From contig JAGVZC010000004.1 of the NCBI GenBank assembly GCA_018302885.1, positions 1 to 29,637 on the forward strand: a stretch of 29,637 nt of DNA, given 5' to 3'. This stretch comes from Candidatus Woesearchaeota archaeon. Lineage in GTDB: Archaea > Nanobdellota > Nanobdellia > SCGC-AAA011-G17 > GW2011-AR20. Within the stretch, counting starts at the first letter, position 1; each line of letters begins with the position of its first letter. Positions 1-7,038 of the stretch are shown in pieces. Under the pieces are notes generated by a model. That model was given only the letters and a program-made list of their open reading frames with translations, was not told the DNA's origin and did not search any database. The translations under genes and the position numbers were made by a program.

Positions 1-34
1 AAAGATTTTCACTTACTTGTATTGTTGTTGCCAT
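1..34 (-). CDS. Partial CDS: N-terminus of a ribbon-helix-helix/VapB-like protein
   Basis: Only the first 11 codons are in the window, reading MATTIQVSENL on the minus strand and running off the left edge. This opening is typical of short archaeal ribbon-helix-helix or VapB-type antitoxin proteins, whose first beta strand starts in this way. A TATA-like element at 56-65 lies about 26 bases upstream of the start codon, which supports a real, nearly leaderless gene. The family call rests on very few residues and is an inference. Confidence 0.45.
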   Translation of the reverse strand, partial: MATTIQVSENL

Positions 35-55
35 AGCGAGTATATAACTTGTTAT

Positions 56-65
56 AATATATAAA
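56..65 (-). promoter_or_regulatory. TATA box for the partial RHH-like gene
   Basis: An AT-only stretch that reads TTTATATATT on the minus strand, centred about 26 bases before the ATG at 34. This is the normal archaeal TATA-to-start distance and implies a transcript with little or no leader. Confidence 0.5.
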
Positions 66-169
66 CTTTTTGGTCGGCGTAAACCAAAACTTCACCTTCG
101 GTAACTTTTTGCTCATTTATTATCTTCAATATAAACTCACAAAAAGGAAACTAACATTGTTATATTCAA

Positions 170-183
170 TTGAAAAAGAACTC
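170..183 (+). repeat. Left arm of a 14-bp inverted repeat flanking mazG-like gene
   Basis: TTGAAAAAGAACTC here is the exact reverse complement of GAGTTCTTTTTCAA at 534-547. The two arms bracket the MazG-like gene and its promoter, 350 bases apart. No extension of the match was seen on either side. Confidence 0.6.
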
Positions 184-497
184 TACTTTTTTTCGTATCT
201 GTCGTTATCTCTCTTATAGCATTTATCCATGACTCGTTTCCACGACTCATCTAAATTGATTCCTTTAGAATTTGCAAGACAGCACAATGTAAAAACAACA
301 TCTGCAATTTCATCTCCCAATTCTCGCTTATCTTCAGAATCTTTTTTCTTTTTAGGACCATATAAATGATTTACTTCTCTCGCTAATTCTCCGGTTTCTT
401 CCATTAGTCGCGCGAGAATTTCATGAGGTTGCCAATATTGTGGCTTGAATTGGGAAGTCCATTTGTCTACTTCGTCTTGCAAATTTTTTAGCGCCAT
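183..497 (-). CDS. MazG-like nucleotide pyrophosphohydrolase
   Basis: A 104-residue all-alpha protein of the MazG-like NTP pyrophosphohydrolase superfamily. Such enzymes hydrolyse (d)NTPs to monophosphate and pyrophosphate with Mg2+ and serve to clean the nucleotide pool. The metal-binding signature is visible: EETGE at residues 33-37 (EExxE), then E63 and D66 in GDEIAD (ExxD). The length fits single-domain members. A TATA-like element at 517-528 lies about 26 bases before the ATG. The gene ends inside one arm of a 14-base inverted repeat whose other arm lies upstream of the promoter. Substrate preference cannot be read from the sequence. Confidence 0.85.
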   Translation of the reverse strand: MALKNLQDEVDKWTSQFKPQYWQPHEILARLMEETGELAREVNHLYGPKKKKDSEDKRELGDEIADVVFTLCCLANSKGINLDESWKRVMDKCYKRDNDRYEKK

Positions 498-516
498 GGA
501 TAAATGAAGTTACTTG

Positions 517-528
517 AAATATATAAAT
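517..528 (-). promoter_or_regulatory. TATA box for the MazG-like gene
   Basis: An ATTTATATATTT element on the minus strand, centred about 26 bases before the ATG at 497, consistent with a leaderless or nearly leaderless transcript. Confidence 0.55.
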
Positions 529-533
529 GTAAC

Positions 534-547
534 GAGTTCTTTTTCAA
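534..547 (+). repeat. Right arm of the 14-bp inverted repeat
   Basis: A perfect reverse complement of 170-183. The same bases also make the first of a run of short hairpins, since GAGTT at 534-538 pairs with AACTC at 546-550. Confidence 0.6.
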
Positions 548-639
548 CTCTTCGGGTTTCGGCTTCGCCGACCGTTGCACTAACCCTTGGTCTCCGCTAC
601 GCTCCGAGTTAGTCAGGAGTGAAATTTGTTCCAAATTTC
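534..639. other. Cluster of tandem hairpins, richer in G+C than its surroundings
   Basis: This gene-free stretch holds four successive inverted repeats: GAGTT/AACTC (534-550), TCGGC/GCCGA with a TTC loop (559-571), ACTAAC/GTTAGT enclosing 23 bases (579-613), and GAAATTT/AAATTTC with a 5-base loop (621-639). The middle is clearly more G+C-rich than the AT-rich flanks. No convincing reading frame was seen. It could be a structured RNA, a dispersed repeat or the end of an inserted element. The structure is visible, the function is not. Confidence 0.45.
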
Positions 640-700
640 CCCGAGTCTCACAATGTCAGAATGTATAATACATTTATTTGCAATTTAGAATTACCACAAG

Positions 701-710
701 ATTTATATTT
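701..710 (+). promoter_or_regulatory. TATA box for the PQ-loop-like gene
   Basis: ATTTATATTT centred about 28 bases before the ATG at 733. No Shine-Dalgarno sequence precedes that ATG, so a leaderless transcript is likely. Confidence 0.5.
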
Positions 711-732
711 ATCTCAATTTTAATAGATTATT

Positions 733-1014
733 ATGGAGATTATATTAACAATTATAGCATTTCTTTATGCAAGCACAGGAATTATTGCAACGATAGGATA
801 CATTCCAACAATAAGAGATTTAATAAAAAAGATAGCAAGTGCAAATATTCATTCTTATGTCATTTGGACATTTTGTAGTTGTATTACTTTTTTTTATGCA
901 CTTTTAGTAATCTCCGATTTACTGTTGGAGATTGTTACAGGATTAAATTTTGCTTCTTGTGCAATAATTCTAATTTTAGCATTAAAATTAAAATATAAAA
1001 AACAATGGGGGTAA
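733..1014 (+). CDS. Small three-helix membrane protein, PQ-loop/SemiSWEET-like
   Basis: A 93-residue hydrophobic protein with three predicted membrane segments (about 3-22, 41-62 and 66-86). The first helix ends in GYIPTIRDL, which resembles the GYLPQ turn of PQ-loop and SemiSWEET proteins, and the short helix-loop-helix-helix plan and total length also match. SemiSWEETs form dimers that carry sugars across the membrane. The second residue of the PQ pair is Thr here, so transport is not assured. The gene stands alone and converges on the Lrp-type regulator. Confidence 0.6.
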   Translation: MEIILTIIAFLYASTGIIATIGYIPTIRDLIKKIASANIHSYVIWTFCSCITFFYALLVISDLLLEIVTGLNFASCAIILILALKLKYKKQWG

Positions 1015-1068
1015 TTCTAAACTCTTCTCACCTCGCTTGAACACCAATTAATTCCAATTTATGAATAT

Positions 1069-2091
1069 TTATTTTTTCAAGTCAATTATAATAATTTTGT
1101 CCTGAAAGTCTTCTCCTTCTTTGAACAGGTAAGAAGGCAGATAGGATCTTTTGTAATATTTATAGAACTCAATAATATTAAATCTTTCAATCAGGTCAAC
1201 AAACAATTCCCTTATCTGCATTGTGATATACCTTATTTTTCCCTTGTCAAATGATTCAATGTCAACTTCCATATCCCAGTCACCGACGGTTTTGTTTACC
1301 TGAACAATTTCTTTTGTGTTAAGCATGTATTTGTTTAACTCTGATTCCCTGTCCAGGCTTAGATTATGCAATTTTAAAAATAATCTTGATTTGTTTACCC
1401 CTAATTTATTGGTGTCTATGTTGTATTTGAATCCCCTTATAATATTTTTTTTCATTAAGTTCCTGACAATTGATTTTACAGTCTTTACATTAAGCTCTGA
1501 TTTTTTTGCAAGTTCAGTAACCCTCGTTCTTGGGTCTAATATTAAATTTCTTATTACATTTTTTTCATTTTTATTGAATAATTCCCTCTCCCTGTCACCT
1601 CCTATGATCCCCTCCATGTTAAGTAATCTCAAATCCTGATTTTTTGAAATATAATTTCTTGGATAAATATACGTGACAAGATTGAGGATTATCTTGTAAT
1701 CTTTTAATGTTGAATTTATCGAGGATATTCTTTTTAATTCTTTGTTGAATTTTGATGGGTTTGGTGATGCAAACTCAACGACAAAATCAAATTCTCCGGT
1801 TAATTCATATATTGAAGTCACAAAAGAATTCCCGCTTAATTCTTTCATTATGATTTCCTTTTCATGATCATGAATATATCCACCCTTGAAATAAACCCTG
1901 AACAATATCAAACCAAAATAAGAATAATCAAATATGCAAAAAGGATTTGTAAGTATGCTTTCCTTATCCAAAATAGATAATGAGTATTTTAACCTCTGCG
2001 GACTCTTCTTAAGATGGTGGGATAAATCTTTTAGACTCATTCTGGCATTTTCAGCCTGTAAATATATCAAGTCTAAATCAAATTTTACCAT
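1069..2091 (-). CDS. Double Lrp/AsnC-type transcriptional regulator
   Basis: A 340-residue protein that reads as two Lrp/AsnC units in tandem. The first has an N-terminal helix-turn-helix (about 5-50) and a RAM-like effector region (about 58-140, with TGEFDFVVEF). The second has a winged helix (about 175-222, with LAKKSELNVKTVKSIVRNL) and a second RAM-like region (about 230-320, with VGDWDMEVDIE). Single Lrp proteins are about 150 residues. The gene is divergent from the orphan at 2202, and the T-rich end of the shared 92-base element lies just ahead of its start, so it may regulate that neighbour. This link is inference. Confidence 0.75.
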   Translation of the reverse strand: MVKFDLDLIYLQAENARMSLKDLSHHLKKSPQRLKYSLSILDKESILTNPFCIFDYSYFGLILFRVYFKGGYIHDHEKEIIMKELSGNSFVTSIYELTGEFDFVVEFASPNPSKFNKELKRISSINSTLKDYKIILNLVTYIYPRNYISKNQDLRLLNMEGIIGGDRERELFNKNEKNVIRNLILDPRTRVTELAKKSELNVKTVKSIVRNLMKKNIIRGFKYNIDTNKLGVNKSRLFLKLHNLSLDRESELNKYMLNTKEIVQVNKTVGDWDMEVDIESFDKGKIRYITMQIRELFVDLIERFNIIEFYKYYKRSYLPSYLFKEGEDFQDKIIIIDLKK

Positions 2092-2103
2092 TATTTCTTG
2101 ATA

Positions 2104-2195
2104 TTTTTTTACTAATTAATAAACTTTTGCTTTTTTTTGACAAAAAATAAAAAAAGTAAGGTAGTTAAATATAAAAGGAAATTCAATAATTAAAA
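2104..2195 (+). repeat. Copy A of a 92-base shared upstream element
   Basis: Aligned without gaps to 13681-13772, it differs at only six positions that I could count (86 of 92 identical). It ends seven bases before an ATG (six in copy B) and includes a TATA-like GTTAAATATAAAAGG, a long A-tract and an imperfect C-T-run/A-run-G inverted repeat. The two downstream proteins are not recognisably related. Confidence 0.85.
2163..2177 (+). promoter_or_regulatory. Promoter core (TATA) of the orphan at 2202
   Basis: AGTTAAATATAAAAG lies about 30 bases before the ATG and is identical in both copies of the 92-base element. The conserved A-tract upstream could bend DNA or bind an activator. Confidence 0.55.
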
Positions 2196-2201
2196 ATAAC
2201 T

Positions 2202-2642
2202 ATGGTAAAAAAAACAGGTTATAATGCTTCAACGGAAGAGGAAAGGATAATTTATGATGTATTTCATGCCTTAAATGGGGTTAATAGAAATGGTTATAGA
2301 GTTAAGGGAGATAGGTATGCTATAAGAACTGGTGAGACTCCAGATGGAAAGGATACCACCATTCATTATATGAGTATTGTACAAAAAGGTTCTGTTATGC
2401 TTTTTGGAATTATTCCCATTTCCCGTGATTTATATACTATTTTTGCCGTTGATACTCTTGTGGAAAGAACTTTTAATTTATCACAAAGATCAAATGGTGG
2501 ATCAAATCCAAATAAATCTAGTCCTAATCAAAGGTTTTATTATGTTGATCAAGATTTAGATAGAAGCATTCCACTATCAATTGTTGAAAGATTGCATAGT
2601 ATGGGTTTAAAAAGATCAAATAGCAGCAGGTGGTATGAATAA
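2202..2642 (+). CDS. Orphan protein of unknown function
   Basis: A 146-residue soluble protein that I do not recognise. An N-terminal mixed alpha/beta region (about 8-90) is followed by a Ser/Asn/Gly-rich linker (about 94-108, SNGGSNPNKSS) and a short C-terminal part with a helix about 125-135. There are no cysteines and no membrane helix. It is expressed from the 92-base shared element and its stop codon lies two bases before the zinc-ribbon gene, so the two are probably co-transcribed. Confidence 0.65.
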   Translation: MVKKTGYNASTEEERIIYDVFHALNGVNRNGYRVKGDRYAIRTGETPDGKDTTIHYMSIVQKGSVMLFGIIPISRDLYTIFAVDTLVERTFNLSQRSNGGSNPNKSSPNQRFYYVDQDLDRSIPLSIVERLHSMGLKRSNSSRWYE

Positions 2643-2644
2643 AA

Positions 2645-3046
2645 ATGAAAGACAATAAAGAAATAATGTGTGATGAATGCAAGAGGATGGTCATATCCTC
2701 GGATATAAGATATTCTCAGAAAGGAAATTCAGTTATTAAGATGTGCTCTGACTGCAGGGACAGAACAGTCCCAAGAAAACTTAAACAGTCTATGCAGGAT
2801 AAAGCAGAAATAAAAAAAGAAATAAGACCTGAAGTGAAAATTGAAGTAAAACCAATTCTGAAAACAAAAAGTTCTGCATTGGGAAAAGGAGAATATTTTT
2901 GTTCAAGATGCAGGTATAAATTCAGATATGATCCATCAAAAGGGAATAATTTGAAATGCCCCTATTGTTCGAGTGCAGGTTATGTGACATCGCTTAAAGA
3001 TTTATCATCAAGTAAATTGCTTAAAGAAGTTAATGATTTTGATTAA
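2645..3046 (+). CDS. Protein with two zinc-ribbon-like modules
   Basis: 133 residues with two four-cysteine sites. The N-terminal one is C9/C12 with C34/C37 (CDEC...CSDC). The C-terminal one is CSRC (about 95-98) with CPYC (about 113-116), a typical zinc ribbon. A charged, Lys/Glu-rich linker with alternating KxE/VKIEVKP text joins them. Such proteins bind nucleic acid or act as protein scaffolds, but no specific partner is evident. It follows the orphan at 2202 with a two-base gap and precedes the UbiB-like gene, which has its own TATA-like sequence near 3053-3062. Confidence 0.7.
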   Translation: MKDNKEIMCDECKRMVISSDIRYSQKGNSVIKMCSDCRDRTVPRKLKQSMQDKAEIKKEIRPEVKIEVKPILKTKSSALGKGEYFCSRCRYKFRYDPSKGNNLKCPYCSSAGYVTSLKDLSSSKLLKEVNDFD

Positions 3047-3086
3047 AATCAAAATATATATAAACTTCTTAAATCATTTTTAGATT

Positions 3087-4718
3087 ATGTCTTTGATATC
3101 AACAATAAAAGAGGCTTCGAGGCTAAGGCAGATTGCAACTGTTTTGGCTCAGCAGGAATTGTTTCTCATCATAGATAAATTAAAGTTAAAAAGGCATATT
3201 TCAGTAACTCAGCAACCAAAATATGTAAAGACCAAATCAGAAATTCCAGTTAGATTAAGGCTTGCAATGGAGGATCTTTCAGGGGCTTTCATAAAATTGG
3301 GGCAGTTGTTAAGCCTGAGGGCAGATTTGATTCCAAAGGAATATGCGCAGGAATTCTCTAAACTGCAGGATGAAGTTAAGCCATTCAAGTTTGAAAAGGT
3401 AAAACAGATAATAGAGGATGAATTTGAACAGCCATTATCAGAATTATTCCTGAAATTTGACATGGAGCCAATGGCGGCAGCATCTGTCGGGCAGGTTCAC
3501 AAGGCAATGCTGAATAATGGAAAGATAGTTGCCGTAAAAGTCCAGAGGCCAAACATAGACAAGGTATTTGAGACTGATATTTCTTTATTATATCATCTGG
3601 CATCATTGCTTGAAAAGCATTATCCTGAATTGAAGGATTATAATTTTATGCAGATAGTGAAGGAATTTGAGGATTATACAAAGAACGAGCTTGATTATCT
3701 GTGCGAGGCAAGGAACATAGATATTTTTTATAATAACTTCAAGGATGACCAGATAAAAATCCCGAAGGTTTACTGGAATCACACAACAAAGAGGGTTCTT
3801 ACTATGGAATTTATTGACGGTAAGAAAATCACTGAAGTTGCAAAGAACAGGCCATTCTATGTAAAGCAGATAGTTGAGTCTTACATAAAGCAAACAATGG
3901 AGTATGGAACCTTCCACGCTGATCCTCATCCGGGAAATGTATTTGTAATGCCAAACCATAGGTTAGCATTGCTGGATTTTGGAATAGTGGGGCATATCTC
4001 AAGCGAGCTAAGGGATAAATTTGAGAATGTTTTTGTTTCAATGATAAATGGAGACAGGGATTTGCTTGCAGAATCTCTTATTGATTTGCAGATAGTTGAC
4101 GAGGATATAAATATTGAGCAGTTCAAGGATGATTTGTCATCTCATTTGGGAAAATATTATGATACTTCCCTTAAAAAAATGAATTTTTCATCGGCATTGT
4201 ATGATATTTTAACTTTGACAAGAAGATACAAGATGAAATTTCCAACAAATTTTGTTTTGCTGATAAAGGCGACAGCAACAGTCGAGGGTTTTGGAAAAGA
4301 GCTTGATCCAAAGTTTAATTTTGTAAAGACATGCAAGCCATACGTTGATAAACTTGAGGAAAAAAGAAAATCACCTGATTATTTGTTTGGAATTTTCAAG
4401 AAAAATATGTGGAAGTTCAGAAAAGATTTTGTTAACTTCCCTGATGAGATAAAGAAAATACTGAAAAGGGGAAAAGTAAAGATTGATTTGGAGGATACGG
4501 ACATAAAGAAATTTACATTTTATCTGGATACAGCAATTAACAGAATGGCGGCGGGAATAATACTTGCTGGCTTGGTGATTGGTGCGGCGCTGATAATACA
4601 GGCTGAACTTAAGCCATTGATTTTTGGAATTCCTTTGTTGTCGATAGTTTTAATAATAATAGCTGTAATAATTGGTTTTAATCTGATAAAATCTATAAGG
4701 GAGGAAAAAAGAGGATGA
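3087..4718 (+). CDS. UbiB/ABC1/AarF-family atypical kinase-like membrane protein
   Basis: A 543-residue member of the ABC1 (UbiB/COQ8) family. Family hallmarks are present in order: KxGQ as KLGQ at 70-73, the Ala-rich loop AAASVGQVH at about 130-138 in place of a glycine-rich loop, the ATP-binding Lys in VAVKVQRP (K151), the catalytic HADPHPGN at 277-284 and the metal-binding DFG (D298). Two membrane helices close the protein (about 488-512 and 516-538). In bacteria and mitochondria the family supports ubiquinone synthesis and lipid handling. Its substrate in archaea is not known, and nothing near it points to quinones. It overlaps the next small gene by four bases. Confidence 0.9.
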   Translation: MSLISTIKEASRLRQIATVLAQQELFLIIDKLKLKRHISVTQQPKYVKTKSEIPVRLRLAMEDLSGAFIKLGQLLSLRADLIPKEYAQEFSKLQDEVKPFKFEKVKQIIEDEFEQPLSELFLKFDMEPMAAASVGQVHKAMLNNGKIVAVKVQRPNIDKVFETDISLLYHLASLLEKHYPELKDYNFMQIVKEFEDYTKNELDYLCEARNIDIFYNNFKDDQIKIPKVYWNHTTKRVLTMEFIDGKKITEVAKNRPFYVKQIVESYIKQTMEYGTFHADPHPGNVFVMPNHRLALLDFGIVGHISSELRDKFENVFVSMINGDRDLLAESLIDLQIVDEDINIEQFKDDLSSHLGKYYDTSLKKMNFSSALYDILTLTRRYKMKFPTNFVLLIKATATVEGFGKELDPKFNFVKTCKPYVDKLEEKRKSPDYLFGIFKKNMWKFRKDFVNFPDEIKKILKRGKVKIDLEDTDIKKFTFYLDTAINRMAAGIILAGLVIGAALIIQAELKPLIFGIPLLSIVLIIIAVIIGFNLIKSIREEKRG

Positions 4719-4903
4719 AAAAAATAAATACGCTTGTAAGGTATGCTAAAGCTGTTGCTAGGGCTGCAAAGAAAAAAGGAAAGCCAATGGCAAGAAAAGT
4801 CTTGGCGGAGTCAATCAAGCTGGAAAGATTTATGGAAGCAGAAGCAAAGAAGGTATTGAACAGCAGAAAAGCAGCAAAGAAGAAATCAAAGAGAAGAAGA
4901 TAA
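4715..4903 (+). CDS. Small lysine-rich protein, unknown
   Basis: 62 residues, very basic and probably one long helix, ending in a run of Lys and Arg (KKKSKRRR). It overlaps the stop of the UbiB-like gene as ATGA, so translation is probably coupled. The charge suggests RNA, DNA or phospholipid binding, but no family is recognised. It converges on gatE with only two bases between the stop codons. Confidence 0.6.
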   Translation: MKKINTLVRYAKAVARAAKKKGKPMARKVLAESIKLERFMEAEAKKVLNSRKAAKKKSKRRR

Positions 4904-4905
4904 AT

Positions 4906-6276
4906 TTACTTCTCATATTTTTTTATTATTTCCATTAATTCTTTACCGGAAATTTTTCCTTTGTATTTTCCCATCAGGATTCCCATCATTGCCTTGACGC
5001 TTAAATTATTTTTCATTAAGTTCCTGACTTCATTCTCGATTAATTTATTATCTATTTTTTTGTAATTGGAAATTTCAAACTTGTCATTTTCCATGTCAAT
5101 CAGAACATCAGTAATAACATCCCTGTTTATTTTTTTATTTTTTAGCAGATCCAGAACTTTCTCAAGATTTTCTTCCTTAACATCAATCTTGAATCTCTTT
5201 CTTATCTCCTTTGGCTTTTCAATCAGAACATCAGCAACTAATTTTGAATCCAGTTTATAATTGTCTAAATCAATCCCTTTATTCACTATCTCTCTTGCGA
5301 TATTTTCGCTTAAGCCTTTTTTAACTAAATTATCAACTTCATCTTTTATCAATCTTGGAATTTTTACTTCATTTAATAATGAACTTGTATTTATTTCATC
5401 TATGTCTGTTTCAACATACATTCTTGCAGCACCAGGCATTGGCCTTAGAAAATCAGTTTTTAATTCTGAATTAACAACTCTTACTTCTTCATTTGCTTTT
5501 TCCTTTAATTGCCTTTCAATTTCATTTTCTATTATTTTTGGAATATTCCTCAAATCCTGAACTCCCTTGATTTCAACCCTTTTTCCATTCTTTATGGAAA
5601 TGTTAATGTCCTGTCTTATTGTTCCCAATCCAGACTTGAATTTTCCGGTTGATTTTAATATCATTCCAAGATAAGATGCAACTTCCTTTACCTCTTCGGC
5701 ATCATTCATGTCAGGGGAAGTTGTGATTTCAATTAATGGAATTCCCAATCTGTCCAGTCTGTAAATTGCTTCTTTCTCATTTATTTTAATTTTTCTTGCA
5801 GAATCTTCTTCAATGCAAATTGATTCAATTCTAATTTTATTTCCATTAACTTTAACATAGCCATTCCTTGCAACAAGACCTGTTCTCTGAAATCCAGTTG
5901 TATTGCTGTAATCAAGAACTTGTTTCCTCATCATGATAATTTCCTCAAATATTTCACAATTCAGCATTTTAGCAACAGTAAGAACTGCTTTAAGTGCTTC
6001 TTCATTGATTCCAAGGATTGGTTCCTCATCAAGTTCAATCAGGCATGCGCTTTCATTGAAGAATTCATAGACTCCTTTTTTGTCTTTCAGCATTTCAAAA
6101 ATAGCAGCCCTGTCCTTTTCTCCCATTTCAGACTCAACAGCCCTTAATTTTCTCTTGACAATCAAGTCAGGGTTTCCATCTGATAATATTGAAGGGCATT
6201 TGCAGAATAACTTATGGCTGTTTATCTGGCGATGAATCTCCAGGCCAACTTTCAGATTTAACTTCTTGTAATCCAT
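4906..6276 (-). CDS. gatE: Glu-tRNA(Gln) amidotransferase subunit E, short form
   Basis: GatE binds Glu-tRNA(Gln), activates the glutamyl group with ATP and receives ammonia from GatD to make Gln-tRNA(Gln). The GatB/GatE cradle is clear: KVGLEIHRQINSHKLFC at the start, LDYSNTTGFQRT, LIEITTSPDM and the DINISI region. The helical and YqeY-like tail is also present (about 310-456). The family is usually about 620 residues; this one has 456. The text passes directly from IENEIERQLK to FLRPMPGAARMY, exactly where other GatEs carry the AspRS-like (GAD) insertion domain. GatD is not in the window. The gene follows sufC by 30 bases and has a TATA-like sequence at about 6295-6306. Confidence 0.92.
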   Translation of the reverse strand: MDYKKLNLKVGLEIHRQINSHKLFCKCPSILSDGNPDLIVKRKLRAVESEMGEKDRAAIFEMLKDKKGVYEFFNESACLIELDEEPILGINEEALKAVLTVAKMLNCEIFEEIIMMRKQVLDYSNTTGFQRTGLVARNGYVKVNGNKIRIESICIEEDSARKIKINEKEAIYRLDRLGIPLIEITTSPDMNDAEEVKEVASYLGMILKSTGKFKSGLGTIRQDINISIKNGKRVEIKGVQDLRNIPKIIENEIERQLKEKANEEVRVVNSELKTDFLRPMPGAARMYVETDIDEINTSSLLNEVKIPRLIKDEVDNLVKKGLSENIAREIVNKGIDLDNYKLDSKLVADVLIEKPKEIRKRFKIDVKEENLEKVLDLLKNKKINRDVITDVLIDMENDKFEISNYKKIDNKLIENEVRNLMKNNLSVKAMMGILMGKYKGKISGKELMEIIKKYEK

Positions 6277-6306
6277 ATAATTTATATGAATTGATAATTT
6301 TTAAAT

Positions 6307-7038
6307 TTATTCAATGTCTTCATAGCCTTTTTTTTCAAGCTCGAATGCTAATTTACTAGAACCTTCTTTGACAACCTTTCCTTTTTTCATTACATAAACC
6401 CTGTTGGGTTTTATATAATCTAAGATTCTATTGTAGTGTGTTATTATCAAAAATGATCTTTTGCCATCTTTTAATTTATTTACTCCTTCACCAACAATCT
6501 TTAATGAATCTACATCAAGTCCAGAATCAGTTTCATCTAGAATGCACAATTTTGGTTCAAGGACAAACATCTGCAATATTTCTGTTTTTTTCTTTTCCCC
6601 GCCGGAAAATCCTTCGTTAAGATATCTGTCAGCAAATTTCTCATCAATTTTTAACATCTGCATTTTCTTTCTTAATAACTTCTTGAAGCTGATTATGCTT
6701 ATTTTCTCTCCTTTTATTGAACTCAATGCAGTTCTCAGAAAATTTGAGATTGTAACTCCTGAAATCTCTGCAGGATACTGAAAGCTTAGGAATATCCCTT
6801 TTCTCGCTCTTTCATCAGGGCTTAATTCATTTATTTTTTCATTGTTGTAAATTATCTCTCCGGAATCAATCTTGTAATTCGGATTTCCCATTAAAATATT
6901 TGCAAGCGTTGATTTTCCGCTTCCATTAGGACCCATTATTACAACAACTTCACCTTCATTTACATTTAGATTGATATTGTGTAAAATATCTAAATTGTCT
7001 TTGGTGCTCACATTAAGATTTTTTGTTTTTAGAATCAT
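6307..7038 (-). CDS. sufC: Fe-S cluster assembly ATPase SufC
   Basis: 243 residues, an ABC-type ATPase that drives conformational change in the SufBCD scaffold during Fe-S cluster assembly. Visible motifs are Walker A GPNGSGKST (36-44), the Suf-type signature FSGGEKKK (about 144-151), Walker B with D-loop LCILDETDSGLD (about 164-175) and an H-loop histidine in IITHYNR. The start overlaps the sufD stop by four bases (ATGA), which fits the fixed stoichiometry of the complex. Confidence 0.95.
   Translation of the reverse strand: MILKTKNLNVSTKDNLDILHNINLNVNEGEVVVIMGPNGSGKSTLANILMGNPNYKIDSGEIIYNNEKINELSPDERARKGIFLSFQYPAEISGVTISNFLRTALSSIKGEKISIISFKKLLRKKMQMLKIDEKFADRYLNEGFSGGEKKKTEILQMFVLEPKLCILDETDSGLDVDSLKIVGEGVNKLKDGKRSFLIITHYNRILDYIKPNRVYVMKKGKVVKEGSSKLAFELEKKGYEDIE

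Noticed and set aside
678..878. An alternative 66-codon frame overlapping the PQ-loop-like gene
   Set aside because: It is polar and Cys/Asn-rich without any pattern, lies in another frame over a well-formed membrane protein, and has no better promoter.
3209..3463. Antisense frames inside the UbiB-like gene
   Set aside because: The sense protein has all family motifs; the antisense frames have no recognisable domain, promoter or ribosome site.
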